DNA of 64,000 nucleotides from NCBI GenBank assembly GCA_905188195.1, contig CAJJKY010000002.1, positions 1 through 64,000 of the forward strand. Reading direction: 5' to 3'. The notes under the pieces were generated by a model that worked only from the letters and a program-made list of their open reading frames with translations, had not been told where the DNA came from and searched no databases. The stretch's first letter is position 1. Each line of letters starts with the position of its first letter. This document shows, piece by piece, positions 25,580 to 34,430 of the stretch. This DNA is from Streptococcus parasanguinis (lineage in GTDB: Bacteria; Bacillota; Bacilli; Lactobacillales; Streptococcaceae). The position numbers were made by a program, and so were the translations under genes.

Positions 25580-26938
25580 ATGGCTGAGATAGAGGAATTA
25601 CGAACACAACCTCAGGATATCCAAGCGGAGCAATCAGTGTTGGGAGCCATCTTTATTGATGAGGGGAAATTGGTCTTTGTTCGTGAATATATCGAGCCTG
25701 GCGATTTCTTTAAGTACTCGCACCGTTTGATTTTTAAAGCCATGATCGATCTAGCTGACCGCGGGGATGCGATTGATGCGACGACTGTTCGAAATATTTT
25801 AGATAGTCAGGGGGATCTCCAAAATATTGGTGGTCTCTCCTATTTGGTAGAAGTCATTAATTCGGTACCAACTTCAGCTAACGCGGAGTATTACGCTAAA
25901 ATTGTTGCCGAAAAAGCTGTCTTACGTCGATTGATCTCTCGATTAACGGAAAGTATTAATCAAGCTTATGATGGTGCAAGTCCTTCAGATGAAATCATTG
26001 CGGGTGCTGAAAAAGCTCTGATTGATGTTAGTGAAAACGCAAATCGTAGTGGATTTAAAAATATTCGAGACATCTTGAATATAAATTTTGGTAGCTTGGA
26101 AGCCCGCTCGCTTCAAACCTCTGATATTACGGGTATTGCGACAGGCTATCGCGATTTGGACCATATGACGACAGGGCTACATGAGGAAGAGTTGATTATT
26201 TTAGCGGCTCGTCCTGCAGTAGGGAAAACAGCCTTTGCTCTAAATATTGCTCAAAATATCGGGACAAAGTTGGATAAGACAGTGGCTATTTTCTCATTAG
26301 AAATGGGTGCTGAAAGTTTGGTTGACCGGATGTTAGCAGCTGAAGGCTTGATTGAATCCCATTCGATTCGTACAGGTCAATTGACGGATGAAGAGTGGCG
26401 GAAATATGCCATTGCTCAAGGAAATTTGGCCAATGCGAGTATTTACATCGATGATACCCCAGGAATTCGGATCACTGAGATTCGTTCGAGAGCAAGAAAA
26501 TTAGCGCAGGAAACAGGCAATCTCGGTCTTATTCTGATTGACTACCTGCAGCTGATTACAGGGACTGGAAGAGAAAACCGTCAACAGGAAGTTTCAGAAA
26601 TTTCTCGTCAGTTAAAGATTTTGGCAAAGGAACTAAAAGTTCCCGTTATTGCTTTGAGTCAGCTATCACGTGGTGTGGAACAGCGCCAAGACAAACGTCC
26701 TGTTCTTTCTGATATTCGTGAATCTGGATCGATTGAGCAGGATGCGGATATTGTTGCTTTCTTGTACCGTGATGATTATTATGATCGAGCTGGTGAAGAG
26801 GAAGAAGATGGAATGCCCAATAATACGGTTGAAGTGATTATTGAGAAAAACCGTTCAGGTGCGCGTGGGACAGTCGAATTAATATTCCAAAAGGAATACA
26901 ATAAATTCTCAAGTATTTCAAAGAGAGAGGATCAATAA
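25580..26938 (+). CDS. dnaB: Replicative DNA helicase DnaB
   Basis: Hexameric 5'-3' helicase of the replication fork (DnaC in Bacillus naming). It has 452 residues: N-terminal domain (~10-110), linker helix, RecA-like ATPase with Walker A ARPAVGKTAFA (~208-218), Walker B LILIDYLQLI and the IRESGSIEQDADIV arginine-finger region. No intein. RBS AGAAAGG precedes ATG 25580. One base separates its stop from veg. Confidence 0.98.
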   Translation: MAEIEELRTQPQDIQAEQSVLGAIFIDEGKLVFVREYIEPGDFFKYSHRLIFKAMIDLADRGDAIDATTVRNILDSQGDLQNIGGLSYLVEVINSVPTSANAEYYAKIVAEKAVLRRLISRLTESINQAYDGASPSDEIIAGAEKALIDVSENANRSGFKNIRDILNINFGSLEARSLQTSDITGIATGYRDLDHMTTGLHEEELIILAARPAVGKTAFALNIAQNIGTKLDKTVAIFSLEMGAESLVDRMLAAEGLIESHSIRTGQLTDEEWRKYAIAQGNLANASIYIDDTPGIRITEIRSRARKLAQETGNLGLILIDYLQLITGTGRENRQQEVSEISRQLKILAKELKVPVIALSQLSRGVEQRQDKRPVLSDIRESGSIEQDADIVAFLYRDDYYDRAGEEEEDGMPNNTVEVIIEKNRSGARGTVELIFQKEYNKFSSISKREDQ

Positions 26939-26939
26939 G

Positions 26940-27212
26940 ATGAGTGATGCATTTACAGATGTTGCAAAAATGAAAAAAATTAAAGAAGAAATCAAGGCCC
27001 ATGAAGGACAAGTGGTTGAAATGACGCTTGAAAATGGACGGAAACGTCAAAAAAATAAATTTGGACGCTTGATTGAGGTCTATCCTTCTTTATTTATTAT
27101 CGAGTATACGAACGACAATAGCTTACCAGGTGAACCGGCCAATACCTACGTGGAGTCTTACACCTATTCAGATATTTTGACAGAGAAGAATTTAATTCGT
27201 TATTTGGATTAA
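26940..27212 (+). CDS. veg: Veg family protein
   Basis: A 90-residue protein of the Veg/DUF1021 family, recognised by the G-Q-x-V-x2-T-x-E-N-G-R-K-R start and the YPSLFIIEY...SYTYSDILT block. In Bacillus, Veg is abundantly expressed and reported to stimulate biofilm formation, with unclear biochemistry. Here it is the last gene of the gdpP-rplI-dnaB cluster, starting one base after the dnaB stop. Confidence 0.92.
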   Translation: MSDAFTDVAKMKKIKEEIKAHEGQVVEMTLENGRKRQKNKFGRLIEVYPSLFIIEYTNDNSLPGEPANTYVESYTYSDILTEKNLIRYLD

Positions 27213-27248
27213 TTTCTTGCTTTTATCGCCTAAATCAGTTATTATAAT

Positions 27249-27348
27249 AAATACATATGGGAGTCTGTGTACAGTCTGAGAGGAAGTGTAAGCTTCGACC
27301 GCACCTGATCTGGGTAATGCCAGCGTAGGAAACAAATGAAATGTATTT
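27249..27348 (+). ncRNA. TPP riboswitch (THI element)
   Basis: P1 AAATACAT/ATGTATTT (27249-27256 with 27341-27348) encloses the hallmark segments GGGAGTC, CTGAGAGGA, ACCTGATCTGGGTAATGCCAGCGTAGGA (in pieces at 27303-27330). A perfect -10 TATAAT (27243-27248) lies immediately upstream, so the aptamer starts almost at the 5' end of the transcript. It senses thiamine pyrophosphate and controls thiXYZ. Confidence 0.95.
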
Positions 27349-27374
27349 TTCGTTATGAGTGACCTTGTGCAATC

Positions 27375-27400
27375 CGTCTCCTATTTTGGAGGCGTTTTTT
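27375..27400 (+). terminator. Riboswitch expression-platform terminator
   Basis: CGTCTCC / GGAGGCG stem with 6-base loop then TTTTTT, 27 bases after the aptamer and before the thiX RBS. Regulation is therefore probably by TPP-dependent transcription termination. Confidence 0.85.
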
Positions 27401-27422
27401 ATTTGTGAGAAAGGAGGTTACG

Positions 27423-28181
27423 ATGTCTCTTGTAAAAAGATATTCAAAACAATTGATAGGATTTGCAGGTTTTAGCAGCCTTCTTGTCTTATGGCAGTTA
27501 GCAGGATTTTTAAATATCCTCCCCAAATTTGTATTACCAACGCCACTTGAAATTGGGAATGCCTTTGTACGAGATCGAGCTCTCCTGATTCATCACAGTT
27601 TGTCTACCCTTCAAGTGGCCTTGATCGGACTTGTTATAGGGGTTCTTCTTGCTGCTGGCTTTGCGATTCTCATGGATAGTTTTCAATGGGTGAATGATCT
27701 GGTCTATCCTTTTATGGTTGTTATTCAAACCATTCCGACGATTGCCTTGGCCCCTATCCTGGTTCTTTGGTTTGGTTATGGTATGCTTCCAAAACTGGTT
27801 TTGATCATTATTACGGTTGTATTTCCCATCGTAGTCAGTCTGTTAGATGGTTTTCGGAATTGCGATCAAGATATTCTGAGATTGTTTCAGATTATGCAAG
27901 CCAATCGCTTTCAGACTTTAGTCCATTATAAAATTCCTGCAGCGCTTCCTTATTTTTTCGCAGGTTTACGTGTGAGCGTTTCCTATGCTTTTATCAGTAC
28001 GGTAGTTTCAGAATGGTTAGGAGGTTTTGATGGATTGGGGGTCTATATGATCCAATCGAAGAAGTTATTTCAGTATGATACGATGTTTGCGATCATTGTA
28101 TTGATTTCTGCTATTAGTTTACTCGGTATGTTTCTCGTTGACCAATTAGAACGAACCATTCTAAAATGGAAAAAGGATTGA
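27423..28181 (+). CDS. thiX: Thiamine-precursor ABC transporter permease ThiX
   Basis: A 252-residue membrane protein of the SsuC/TauC-type permease family with about six helices and the EAA-like cytoplasmic loop around LDGFRNCDQDILRLFQIM. ATG 27423 is chosen because AAGGAGG lies 5 bases upstream. With ThiY and ThiZ it forms an importer. The TPP riboswitch in front indicates a thiamine-related substrate, most likely hydroxymethylpyrimidine or its formylamino precursor. Confidence 0.9.
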   Translation: MSLVKRYSKQLIGFAGFSSLLVLWQLAGFLNILPKFVLPTPLEIGNAFVRDRALLIHHSLSTLQVALIGLVIGVLLAAGFAILMDSFQWVNDLVYPFMVVIQTIPTIALAPILVLWFGYGMLPKLVLIIITVVFPIVVSLLDGFRNCDQDILRLFQIMQANRFQTLVHYKIPAALPYFFAGLRVSVSYAFISTVVSEWLGGFDGLGVYMIQSKKLFQYDTMFAIIVLISAISLLGMFLVDQLERTILKWKKD

Positions 28182-28225
28182 CAAACTTGTAAATGGTGTA
28201 AAAATTAAATTGACAAAAATGTAAA
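28178..28225. repeat. Two TTGACA-N4-TGTAAA motifs between thiX and thiY
   Basis: TTGACA-AACT-TGTAAA (28178-28193) and TTGACA-AAAA-TGTAAA (28210-28225), 32 bp apart, the first overlapping the thiX stop. They resemble the dispersed palindrome with one changed base. Confidence 0.6.
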
Positions 28226-28238
28226 AGAGGTATAGCTA

Positions 28239-29234
28239 ATGAAAAAGTCAATAGGTTTATTTTTCTCAATAATATTGGGATTTGTTTTCTTGAGTGCTTG
28301 TCAAAATTCTGTCAAGCAATCGTCAAGTGGTTTGAAAAAGATTGATTTTATTCTAGATTGGACCCCGAATACCAATCACACGGGTCTCTATGTAGCAAAG
28401 GAAAAAGGGTACTTTAAAGATGCAGGACTGGATGTAGATATAAAACTTCCTCCGGAAGACAGTAGTTCTGATTTGATTATCAATGGGAAAGCTCCATTTG
28501 GTATTTATTTCCAAGATTCTATGGCCAAGAAATTGGATAAAGGTGCGGGTATTACCGCTATTGCAGCTATTGTCGAACACAATACGTCAGGGATTATTTC
28601 AAGAAAAGATGCAGCGATCACAAGTCCAAAAGATTTGGTTGGTAAGAAGTATGGTACCTGGAATGATCCGATTGAGTTGGAAATGATCAAATCGATGATG
28701 AAAAAAGAAGGGGCTGATTTTAATCAAGTAAAATTGGTTCCAAATAGTGATTCAAATTCCATTACTCCGATTGAAAATAAGGTCTTTGATGCTGCTTGGA
28801 TTTATCACGGTTGGGATGGAATTTTGGCTGAGCAAAAGGGAATGAAAACCAATTTCTTCTATATGAAAGATTTTGTTCCTGCATTTGACTACTATTCGCC
28901 TGTTATTATTGCTAACAATGACTATTTGAAATCTCATAAAGAGGAAGCAAAAAAATTCATTCAAGCGGTGAAAAAAGGCTACCAATATGCTATAGAGCAT
29001 CCAGAAGAAGCAGCAGATATCTTGATTAAACAGGCCCCTGCTTTGGCTAACCAGCGTGATTTTGTACTAGCTTCTCAAAAATATCTTTCCAGTCAATATG
29101 CTTCAGACAAGGATAAATGGGGACAGTTTGACTCCAAACGTTGGAATGCTTTTTATGCTTGGGCAAAAGAGCAAGGATTGGTTTCAAATGACTTAGAAGA
29201 CAAAGGTTTCACAAATGAATTGGTAGGTGACTGA
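28239..29234 (+). CDS. thiY: Thiamine pyrimidine-precursor binding lipoprotein ThiY
   Basis: A 331-residue lipoprotein with lipobox LSAC (~18-21). It belongs to the NMT1/THI5-like binding proteins: LDWTPNTNHTGLYVAKEKGYFKDAGLDVDI (given in part) and the pattern GKAPFGIYFQDS are typical of HMP/formylamino-HMP binding proteins. Lipid-anchored on the outer membrane face, it delivers substrate to ThiX. It overlaps thiZ by 8 bp. The substrate is inferred from family and TPP riboswitch. Confidence 0.92.
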   Translation: MKKSIGLFFSIILGFVFLSACQNSVKQSSSGLKKIDFILDWTPNTNHTGLYVAKEKGYFKDAGLDVDIKLPPEDSSSDLIINGKAPFGIYFQDSMAKKLDKGAGITAIAAIVEHNTSGIISRKDAAITSPKDLVGKKYGTWNDPIELEMIKSMMKKEGADFNQVKLVPNSDSNSITPIENKVFDAAWIYHGWDGILAEQKGMKTNFFYMKDFVPAFDYYSPVIIANNDYLKSHKEEAKKFIQAVKKGYQYAIEHPEEAADILIKQAPALANQRDFVLASQKYLSSQYASDKDKWGQFDSKRWNAFYAWAKEQGLVSNDLEDKGFTNELVGD

Positions 29235-29958
29235 TATTTTAACCGTAAAAGATGTAAGTTTCTCTTTTGGAGATAAAGCAGTTTTAAACAATGTATCACT
29301 AGAAGTGCAAAAAGGAGAAATCGTCTCTATTCTAGGTCCAAGTGGGGTAGGGAAATCAACCTTGTTTAATTTAATTGCTGGGATCCTTCCCTTACAAAAG
29401 GGCGCTATAGAAGTAGATGATGCCCCGATCTCCTTTGGAAAAGTCAGCTATATGCTACAAAAGGATCTTTTGTTAGAACATAAGACAGTATTGGGAAATA
29501 TTATTCTTCCCCTTCAATTAAAAAAGATTCCTAAGGAAGAGGCAACATCTACAGCTCTAAAATTGTTAGATGAATTTAAATTGGGAAGTATCGCCAACCT
29601 TTATCCCAATGCGCTGAGTGGGGGGATGCGGCAACGGGTGGCGCTATTGAGAACCTATCTTCTGGGTCATTCTGTCTTCCTATTAGATGAAGCTTTTAGT
29701 GCCTTAGATGAATTGACAAGGCAGGATCTTTATCACTGGTATCTAGAAAGTAAGGAACGTCTTGGTCTCACCACTCTGGTGATCACTCATAGTATCGAAG
29801 AAGCTTTGACATTGAGTGACCGGGTCTATATCTTGAATCATAATCCCGGTGAAATTATTGCAGATCTTCCTTTAAAATGGGATCCAGCAACGGATAGGGA
29901 CTGGCAACAATTGCAATATAAAAAACGAATCATAGAATTGTTAGCTGAATTTCATTGA
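29227..29958 (+). CDS. thiZ: Thiamine-precursor ABC transporter ATPase ThiZ
   Basis: A 243-residue ATPase with Walker A GPSGVGKST (~37-45), Q-loop MLQKDLLLEH, signature LSGGMRQR and Walker B VFLLDEAFSALD. It starts at GTG 29227 inside the end of thiY. No obvious terminator follows; the rpsD promoter begins 17 bp later. Confidence 0.92.
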   Translation: MTDILTVKDVSFSFGDKAVLNNVSLEVQKGEIVSILGPSGVGKSTLFNLIAGILPLQKGAIEVDDAPISFGKVSYMLQKDLLLEHKTVLGNIILPLQLKKIPKEEATSTALKLLDEFKLGSIANLYPNALSGGMRQRVALLRTYLLGHSVFLLDEAFSALDELTRQDLYHWYLESKERLGLTTLVITHSIEEALTLSDRVYILNHNPGEIIADLPLKWDPATDRDWQQLQYKKRIIELLAEFH

Positions 29959-29974
29959 AATTGTTTTGAAGGAC

Positions 29975-30003
29975 TTTACAAAGTTTCTATTCCGTGATAG
30001 AAT
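29975..30003 (+). promoter_or_regulatory. rpsD promoter
   Basis: TTTACA, 17-base spacer, TAGAAT with TGA extended -10. Confidence 0.75.
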
Positions 30004-30009
30004 AGAATT

Positions 30010-30163
30010 TGTGCGAAATGACAGCAGGACAAAATGAAGCTCGTCAACAGGAAGTCAGCTAGAAAAGTAACCTTTGCTGTTTGGGCGAAGGCTTTCTGAA
30101 CGAATCAGGTTTGTCTAAAACGTTATTTCCTACAAAAATTATTTTTATAGGAGGACATTTTAA
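30010..30163 (+). promoter_or_regulatory. Long rpsD 5' leader, possible S4 autoregulatory region
   Basis: About 150 transcribed bases precede the RBS AGGAGG (30151-30156). In several Firmicutes S4 represses its own mRNA by binding the leader. I infer the same here from leader length and gene identity; I did not verify the pseudoknot fold. Confidence 0.4.
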
Positions 30164-30775
30164 ATGTCACGTTATACAGGACCATCTTGGAAACAATCTC
30201 GCCGTCTTGGCTTGTCACTTACAGGTACAGGTAAAGAATTGGCACGTCGTAACTACGTACCAGGTCAACACGGACCAAACAACCGTTCAAAATTGTCAGA
30301 ATACGGTTTGCAATTAGCTGAAAAACAAAAACTTCGTTTCTCTTACGGACTTGGTGAAAAACAATTCCGTAACTTGTTCGTACAAGCTACTAAAGTTAAA
30401 GAAGGAACTGTCGGTTTCAACTTTATGCTTCTTTTGGAACGTCGTTTGGATAACGTTGTTTACCGTCTTGGACTTGCGACTACTCGTCGTCAAGCTCGTC
30501 AATTCGTTAACCACGGTCACATCCTTGTTGACGGAAAACGCGTTGATATCCCTTCATACCGCGTAACTCCAGGTCAAGTGATCTCAGTTCGCGAAAAATC
30601 AGCTAAAGTTCCAGCTATCCTTGAAGCTGTTGAAGCTACAGTTGGACGTCCAGCATTCGTATCATTCGATGCTGACAAACTTGAAGGTTCATTGACTCGC
30701 CTTCCAGAACGCGATGAAATCAACCCAGAAATCAACGAAGCACTTGTCGTAGAATTCTACAACAAAATGCTTTAA
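30164..30775 (+). CDS. rpsD: 30S ribosomal protein S4
   Basis: 203 residues, standard length. Begins SRYTGPSWKQSRRLG; the S4 RNA-binding domain is at ~93-155 (ERRLDNVVYRLGLA, RRQARQFVNHGHILVDGK). Primary 16S rRNA-binding protein and assembly initiator. Codon use is strongly biased (GGT, CGT, AAA), as in highly expressed genes. Monocistronic with its own promoter and terminator. No zinc-binding Cys at the N-terminus, i.e. the C-minus type. Confidence 0.98.
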   Translation: MSRYTGPSWKQSRRLGLSLTGTGKELARRNYVPGQHGPNNRSKLSEYGLQLAEKQKLRFSYGLGEKQFRNLFVQATKVKEGTVGFNFMLLLERRLDNVVYRLGLATTRRQARQFVNHGHILVDGKRVDIPSYRVTPGQVISVREKSAKVPAILEAVEATVGRPAFVSFDADKLEGSLTRLPERDEINPEINEALVVEFYNKML

Positions 30776-30795
30776 TTTTAAGATATACTTTGCAG

Positions 30796-30819
30796 AAAGC
30801 CTACTACAGTGGGCTTTTT
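30796..30819 (+). terminator. rpsD terminator
   Basis: AAAGCC / GGCTTT stem followed by TTTTG. Confidence 0.75.
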
Positions 30820-30888
30820 GTTTTGTCTTAAAGGGTTGATTTCTGGCTTTGCTCCCCTTTTTGTTTTCTTAAAACCTAAACCTGCTAA

Positions 30889-30920
30889 TAAAAAAACTCC
30901 TGATCTAGATAGATCAGGAG
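30889..30920 (-). terminator. tetR terminator
   Basis: CTCCTGATCT / AGATCAGGAG 10-base perfect stem, followed on the minus strand by seven T residues. Confidence 0.85.
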
Positions 30921-30926
30921 AGACTG

Positions 30927-31460
30927 TTACCGTAACATTTTCATTAAAAATTCAGCCATTTGTTGAGGGCTTTCTTTTTTTCCGCGAGAAACCCACATTT
31001 GACAGACTCCGAAGAAGGCATTGGTCAGATAGACAGAACTGTAGACTCTTTCAATATCTGTTAATGATTTATGACTATAGCGCTCTTGCAAACTATCAAC
31101 CAGAAGAATCTGTAATTTATGTCGTAAGAAGGTTTGGATCTCTTTGGTTCCATTCTCTGTCAGAAGAACTGCAAAGAGTGGCTCCTTGGTTAGGAATTCG
31201 AACACTTCTGTAATCGCTTGGCGCTTGTCGTCTTGGTGTTTGTCAAAGATATATTCAAGCTTGTGAAAGAGTGCTTGTTGGTAGCGCTCGATCATATCGT
31301 ACTTGTCTCGATAGTGGGTATAAAAGCTAGAGCGACTAATGCCGGATTCTTGTGCTAACTCAACCGTTGTGATTTGGTCGAATGATTCCTTTTCTAGTAG
31401 TCGAACCATCGCCTCCTCGATATTTCGTTTTGTTTTTAATCGTTTATTGCTCTCAGTCAT
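30927..31460 (-). CDS. TetR/AcrR family transcriptional regulator
   Basis: A 177-residue regulator. The N-terminal TetR HTH (~10-55) is clear: RNIEEAMVRLLEKESFDQIT, TVELAQESGISRSSFYTHYRDK. The C-terminal ligand domain resembles the TetR proteins that precede yhgE-type genes (TetR_C_8-like). It is divergent from the YhgE gene, and two matching 18-base operator-like sequences lie between them, so it probably represses both itself and yhgE. The signal is unknown. Confidence 0.9.
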   Translation of the reverse strand: MTESNKRLKTKRNIEEAMVRLLEKESFDQITTVELAQESGISRSSFYTHYRDKYDMIERYQQALFHKLEYIFDKHQDDKRQAITEVFEFLTKEPLFAVLLTENGTKEIQTFLRHKLQILLVDSLQERYSHKSLTDIERVYSSVYLTNAFFGVCQMWVSRGKKESPQQMAEFLMKMLR

Positions 31461-31483
31461 CTGTTAATCCTTTTTGCACAAAA

Positions 31484-31501
31484 TTATACACAGTGTCTAA
31501 A
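31484..31501. promoter_or_regulatory. Putative TetR operator O1
   Basis: TTATACACAGTGTCTAAA; 17 of 18 bases match O2 in reverse orientation. Centre TACACA-N-TGTCTA is an imperfect palindrome. Overlaps a minus-strand TATAAT (31488-31483), the likely tetR -10. Confidence 0.7.
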
Positions 31502-31517
31502 AATAAAGATTTCCTAC

Positions 31518-31545
31518 TTGTGAAAATTTCTAGAAACTGTATAAT
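31518..31545 (+). promoter_or_regulatory. yhgE promoter
   Basis: TTGTGA, 16-base spacer, TATAAT; lies between the two TetR operator-like sites. Confidence 0.65.
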
Positions 31546-31560
31546 CTATTATATCAGAAA

Positions 31561-31578
31561 TTTAGACAATGTGTATAA
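31561..31578. promoter_or_regulatory. Putative TetR operator O2
   Basis: TTTAGACAATGTGTATAA, inverted copy of O1 with one difference, ~16 bp downstream of the yhgE -10 and adjoining its RBS. Confidence 0.7.
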
Positions 31579-31594
31579 AAAGGAGACAAAAAAT

Positions 31595-34390
31595 ATGATG
31601 AAAGAATGGAAGGCTATTCTTAAAAAGCCAACATTTATCATTGTCATGATTGGAGTTGCTTTGATTCCAGCTCTTTATAATATTATTTTTCTATCTTCCA
31701 TGTGGGATCCATATGGCCAAGTTTCGGATCTTCCTGTAGCGGTTGTCAATAAGGATCAATCTGCTACATATAATGGACAAAAGATGGAAATAGGAAAAGA
31801 CATGGTGTCCAATTTGAAGGACAATGACTCACTTGATTTTCATTTTGTAGATGAGAAAGCTGCGAAAGATGGTCTTAAAAATGGCGATTATTATATGATT
31901 GTAACCCTGCCTGAGGATCTTTCAAAGAAAGCTAGCTCCATCTTAACCAATCATCCGGAACAGATGACCATTGATTACCAAACATCCAGTGGTCATAGTT
32001 TTATCGCAGGGAAAATGAGCGACACTGCGATGACAAAGATGAAGCAGTCAGTGGCCGAAAAAGTGACCAATACGTATACAACAGCTTTATTTTCCAAAAT
32101 GGGATCGCTTAAATCTGGTATGGGGACAGCGGCAGATGGAAGTGCTAAATTAGCAGATGGTGCAAGTAAATTGGAAGATGGTGGTCAAACACTGTCTACT
32201 AATTTGAATACATTGGCTCGTTCAAGCTTAGCATTTTCAGATGGTGCGACTACTCTTCGTACGGGTCTAGCAGCCTATACAGATGGTGTTGGTCAATTAG
32301 GAAATGGTCTCAATCAAATGGCTGGTCAACTTCCAAACTTGGTATCTGGCGTCAATCAATTAAATAATGGGTTTGGTACTTTTAATACAGGCTTGATGGC
32401 TTACGCTACCGGAGTGGATCGATTAGGAAATGGTCTCAATCAAATGGCGAGTCAAACCCCTCAGTTGGCCTCAGGAGTTGGTCAGTTAACCAGCGGTATG
32501 GGGACACTCAATGACGGTCTTGGGAATTATACCAATGGCGTGCGTCAATTGAATTCAGGCCTGTCTAACTTTTCAAATGGTTTAGTGACCTATACAAATG
32601 GAGTTGCTACTTTATCAGAGGGCGCAGGTCAATTAAGTAGTCAATCCGCTACTCTTCGAAATGGGGTTTCTCAATTAGAATCAGGTATTCAAACATTATC
32701 AAGCCAGCTACAAGCTTCAACAAGCCAATCCGCTCAGATTGATCAATTGGCAGCTGGTTTGAACCAATTAAATGCAGCGATTCAAAATGCTACAGTAGAT
32801 ACCAGTCAACTTTCGTCTGGATTGACGAGTATTGCGAATTCAGCTCAATCAATCCTTGCTTCAGCCCAAGCGGATCGTGCAAATGCCCTTGCAAGTGTAC
32901 AAGGGACAGCAGCCTATCAAGCAATGACAGCTGATCAACAAGCAGAAATCAATGCGGCAATCTCATCGAGCCCAAGCTCGAGTGAAACGGCGGCTCAAGG
33001 AATCTTGACAACGATTCAAACGATCCAAGGTAGTTTGAATACAGGAAATAGCTTGACACAACTGCAAACGGCAGCCAATCAAGTTTTACCGACAGCTTCT
33101 TCTACCTTGACAGACTTGTCAAGTGGCTTGTCTAAGATCCAATCCGCAGTTAGTGGACAATTGTTGCCAGCTAGTCAAACCATCGGTCAAGGGATCGACG
33201 CTTATACAGCAGGTGTCGATAAAATCGCTAATGGAGCAACCCAACTTCAGACGAATAGCAGTACTTTAACAAATGGGGCTAGTCAGTTAGCAGCAGGTGT
33301 TGGTCAACTAGATAGTAAATCATCAGAATTACTTGCAGGAAGCAATCAATTAGCTTCTGGTCTAGGTGAGTTAAATGGGAAGATGCCTGCCTTGACATCA
33401 GGCATGAATCAACTGGCTTCAGGAGCGACCCAATTAACAGGTAAGTCGGGTGAATTGGTTGCCGGTGCTGGAAAATTAGCTGACGGTGTAGGACAATTGA
33501 ACAGCAAAACTCCAGAGTTGGCAAGTGGTGTCAACAAACTTGTCACTGGTGTCAATCAGTTGACAGAAAAATCAAGTCAATTGGTGACTGGTGCTGATAA
33601 ACTAGCCGACGGTGCAAATCAAATCTCAGATGGGTCCAGCAAATTAGCAGCAGGTGGCCAAACATTGACAAATGGTTTAGGTGAATTAGCAACAGGAAGC
33701 CAAACCTTGAGTCAAGGATTAAACGATGCTAAGGGACAATTGAATGTGGCTACAACTGAAAAAGAAAACGCTAAAACTTTAGCAGATCCTGTCACTTTGT
33801 CTAAAACAGACCGTGACAATGTCCCGGTGAATGGTGTCGGAATGGCTCCTTATATGATCTCTGTAGCACTCTTTGTTTGTGCCTTGTCAACCAATATGAT
33901 CTTTGCAAAATTGCCATCCGGTCGTCATCCTGAAAGTCGCTGGGCATGGTTTAAATCTCGCTTTGAGGTCAACGGGACGATTGCGGTGATTGCAGGAGTC
34001 TTGGTCTATGGTGCCGTTCACTTGATTGGTTTATCAGCTAATCATGAGATGGCTACTCTCTTCCTTTGTGTGATTGGTAGTGTGGCCTTCATGTCTATCG
34101 TGACTGCTTTGACAACATGGCAAAGAAAGATCGGTGCTTTCCTTTCCTTGATCCTCTTGCTCTTGCAATTGGCTTCTAGTGCAGGAACCTATCCTCTTGC
34201 TTTGACAAATGGATTTTTCCAAGCCATTCATCCATTCTTGCCAATGAGTTATACCGTTTCTGGTCTTCGTCAAACGATTTCGATGACAGGAGAAATTGGA
34301 AATCAAGTGGCCTTCCTTCTGATGACTATTGTTCTTTTTGCAGGACTTGGAATGTGGTTCTATAATCCAAAAAAATATGAAGAGGACTAA
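31595..34390 (+). CDS. yhgE: YhgE/Pip family membrane protein
   Basis: A 931-residue protein. One N-terminal helix (~13-33, FIIVMIGVALIPALYNIIF) is followed by an extracytoplasmic domain, then a very long low-complexity region (~170-730) of degenerate L-x2-G-x3-L-x(6-7)-G units such as LADGASKLEDG and QLNSKTPELASG, then about five C-terminal helices (~750-925). This is the architecture of YhgE/Pip proteins (phage infection protein of Lactococcus), related to EsaA of type VII secretion. Function may be export or a surface receptor; unproved. ATG 31595 follows AAAAAGGAG at 9 bases; the frame is open further upstream into tetR, but that part crosses both operators. Probably repressed by the adjacent TetR protein. 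Confidence 0.9.
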   Translation: MMKEWKAILKKPTFIIVMIGVALIPALYNIIFLSSMWDPYGQVSDLPVAVVNKDQSATYNGQKMEIGKDMVSNLKDNDSLDFHFVDEKAAKDGLKNGDYYMIVTLPEDLSKKASSILTNHPEQMTIDYQTSSGHSFIAGKMSDTAMTKMKQSVAEKVTNTYTTALFSKMGSLKSGMGTAADGSAKLADGASKLEDGGQTLSTNLNTLARSSLAFSDGATTLRTGLAAYTDGVGQLGNGLNQMAGQLPNLVSGVNQLNNGFGTFNTGLMAYATGVDRLGNGLNQMASQTPQLASGVGQLTSGMGTLNDGLGNYTNGVRQLNSGLSNFSNGLVTYTNGVATLSEGAGQLSSQSATLRNGVSQLESGIQTLSSQLQASTSQSAQIDQLAAGLNQLNAAIQNATVDTSQLSSGLTSIANSAQSILASAQADRANALASVQGTAAYQAMTADQQAEINAAISSSPSSSETAAQGILTTIQTIQGSLNTGNSLTQLQTAANQVLPTASSTLTDLSSGLSKIQSAVSGQLLPASQTIGQGIDAYTAGVDKIANGATQLQTNSSTLTNGASQLAAGVGQLDSKSSELLAGSNQLASGLGELNGKMPALTSGMNQLASGATQLTGKSGELVAGAGKLADGVGQLNSKTPELASGVNKLVTGVNQLTEKSSQLVTGADKLADGANQISDGSSKLAAGGQTLTNGLGELATGSQTLSQGLNDAKGQLNVATTEKENAKTLADPVTLSKTDRDNVPVNGVGMAPYMISVALFVCALSTNMIFAKLPSGRHPESRWAWFKSRFEVNGTIAVIAGVLVYGAVHLIGLSANHEMATLFLCVIGSVAFMSIVTALTTWQRKIGAFLSLILLLLQLASSAGTYPLALTNGFFQAIHPFLPMSYTVSGLRQTISMTGEIGNQVAFLLMTIVLFAGLGMWFYNPKKYEED

Positions 34391-34398
34391 TCTTCAGG

Positions 34399-34430
34399 AA
34401 CTCTCAACAGAATGTGTTGGGAGTTTTTTT
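34399..34430 (+). terminator. yhgE terminator
   Basis: AACTCTCAACA / TGTTGGGAGTT stem with one G-T pair, 5-base loop, T7 tail. Confidence 0.88.

Noticed and set aside
30809..31213. Plus-strand open frame opposite tetR
   Set aside because: Antisense to a clear TetR gene and contains its terminator; composition not protein-like.
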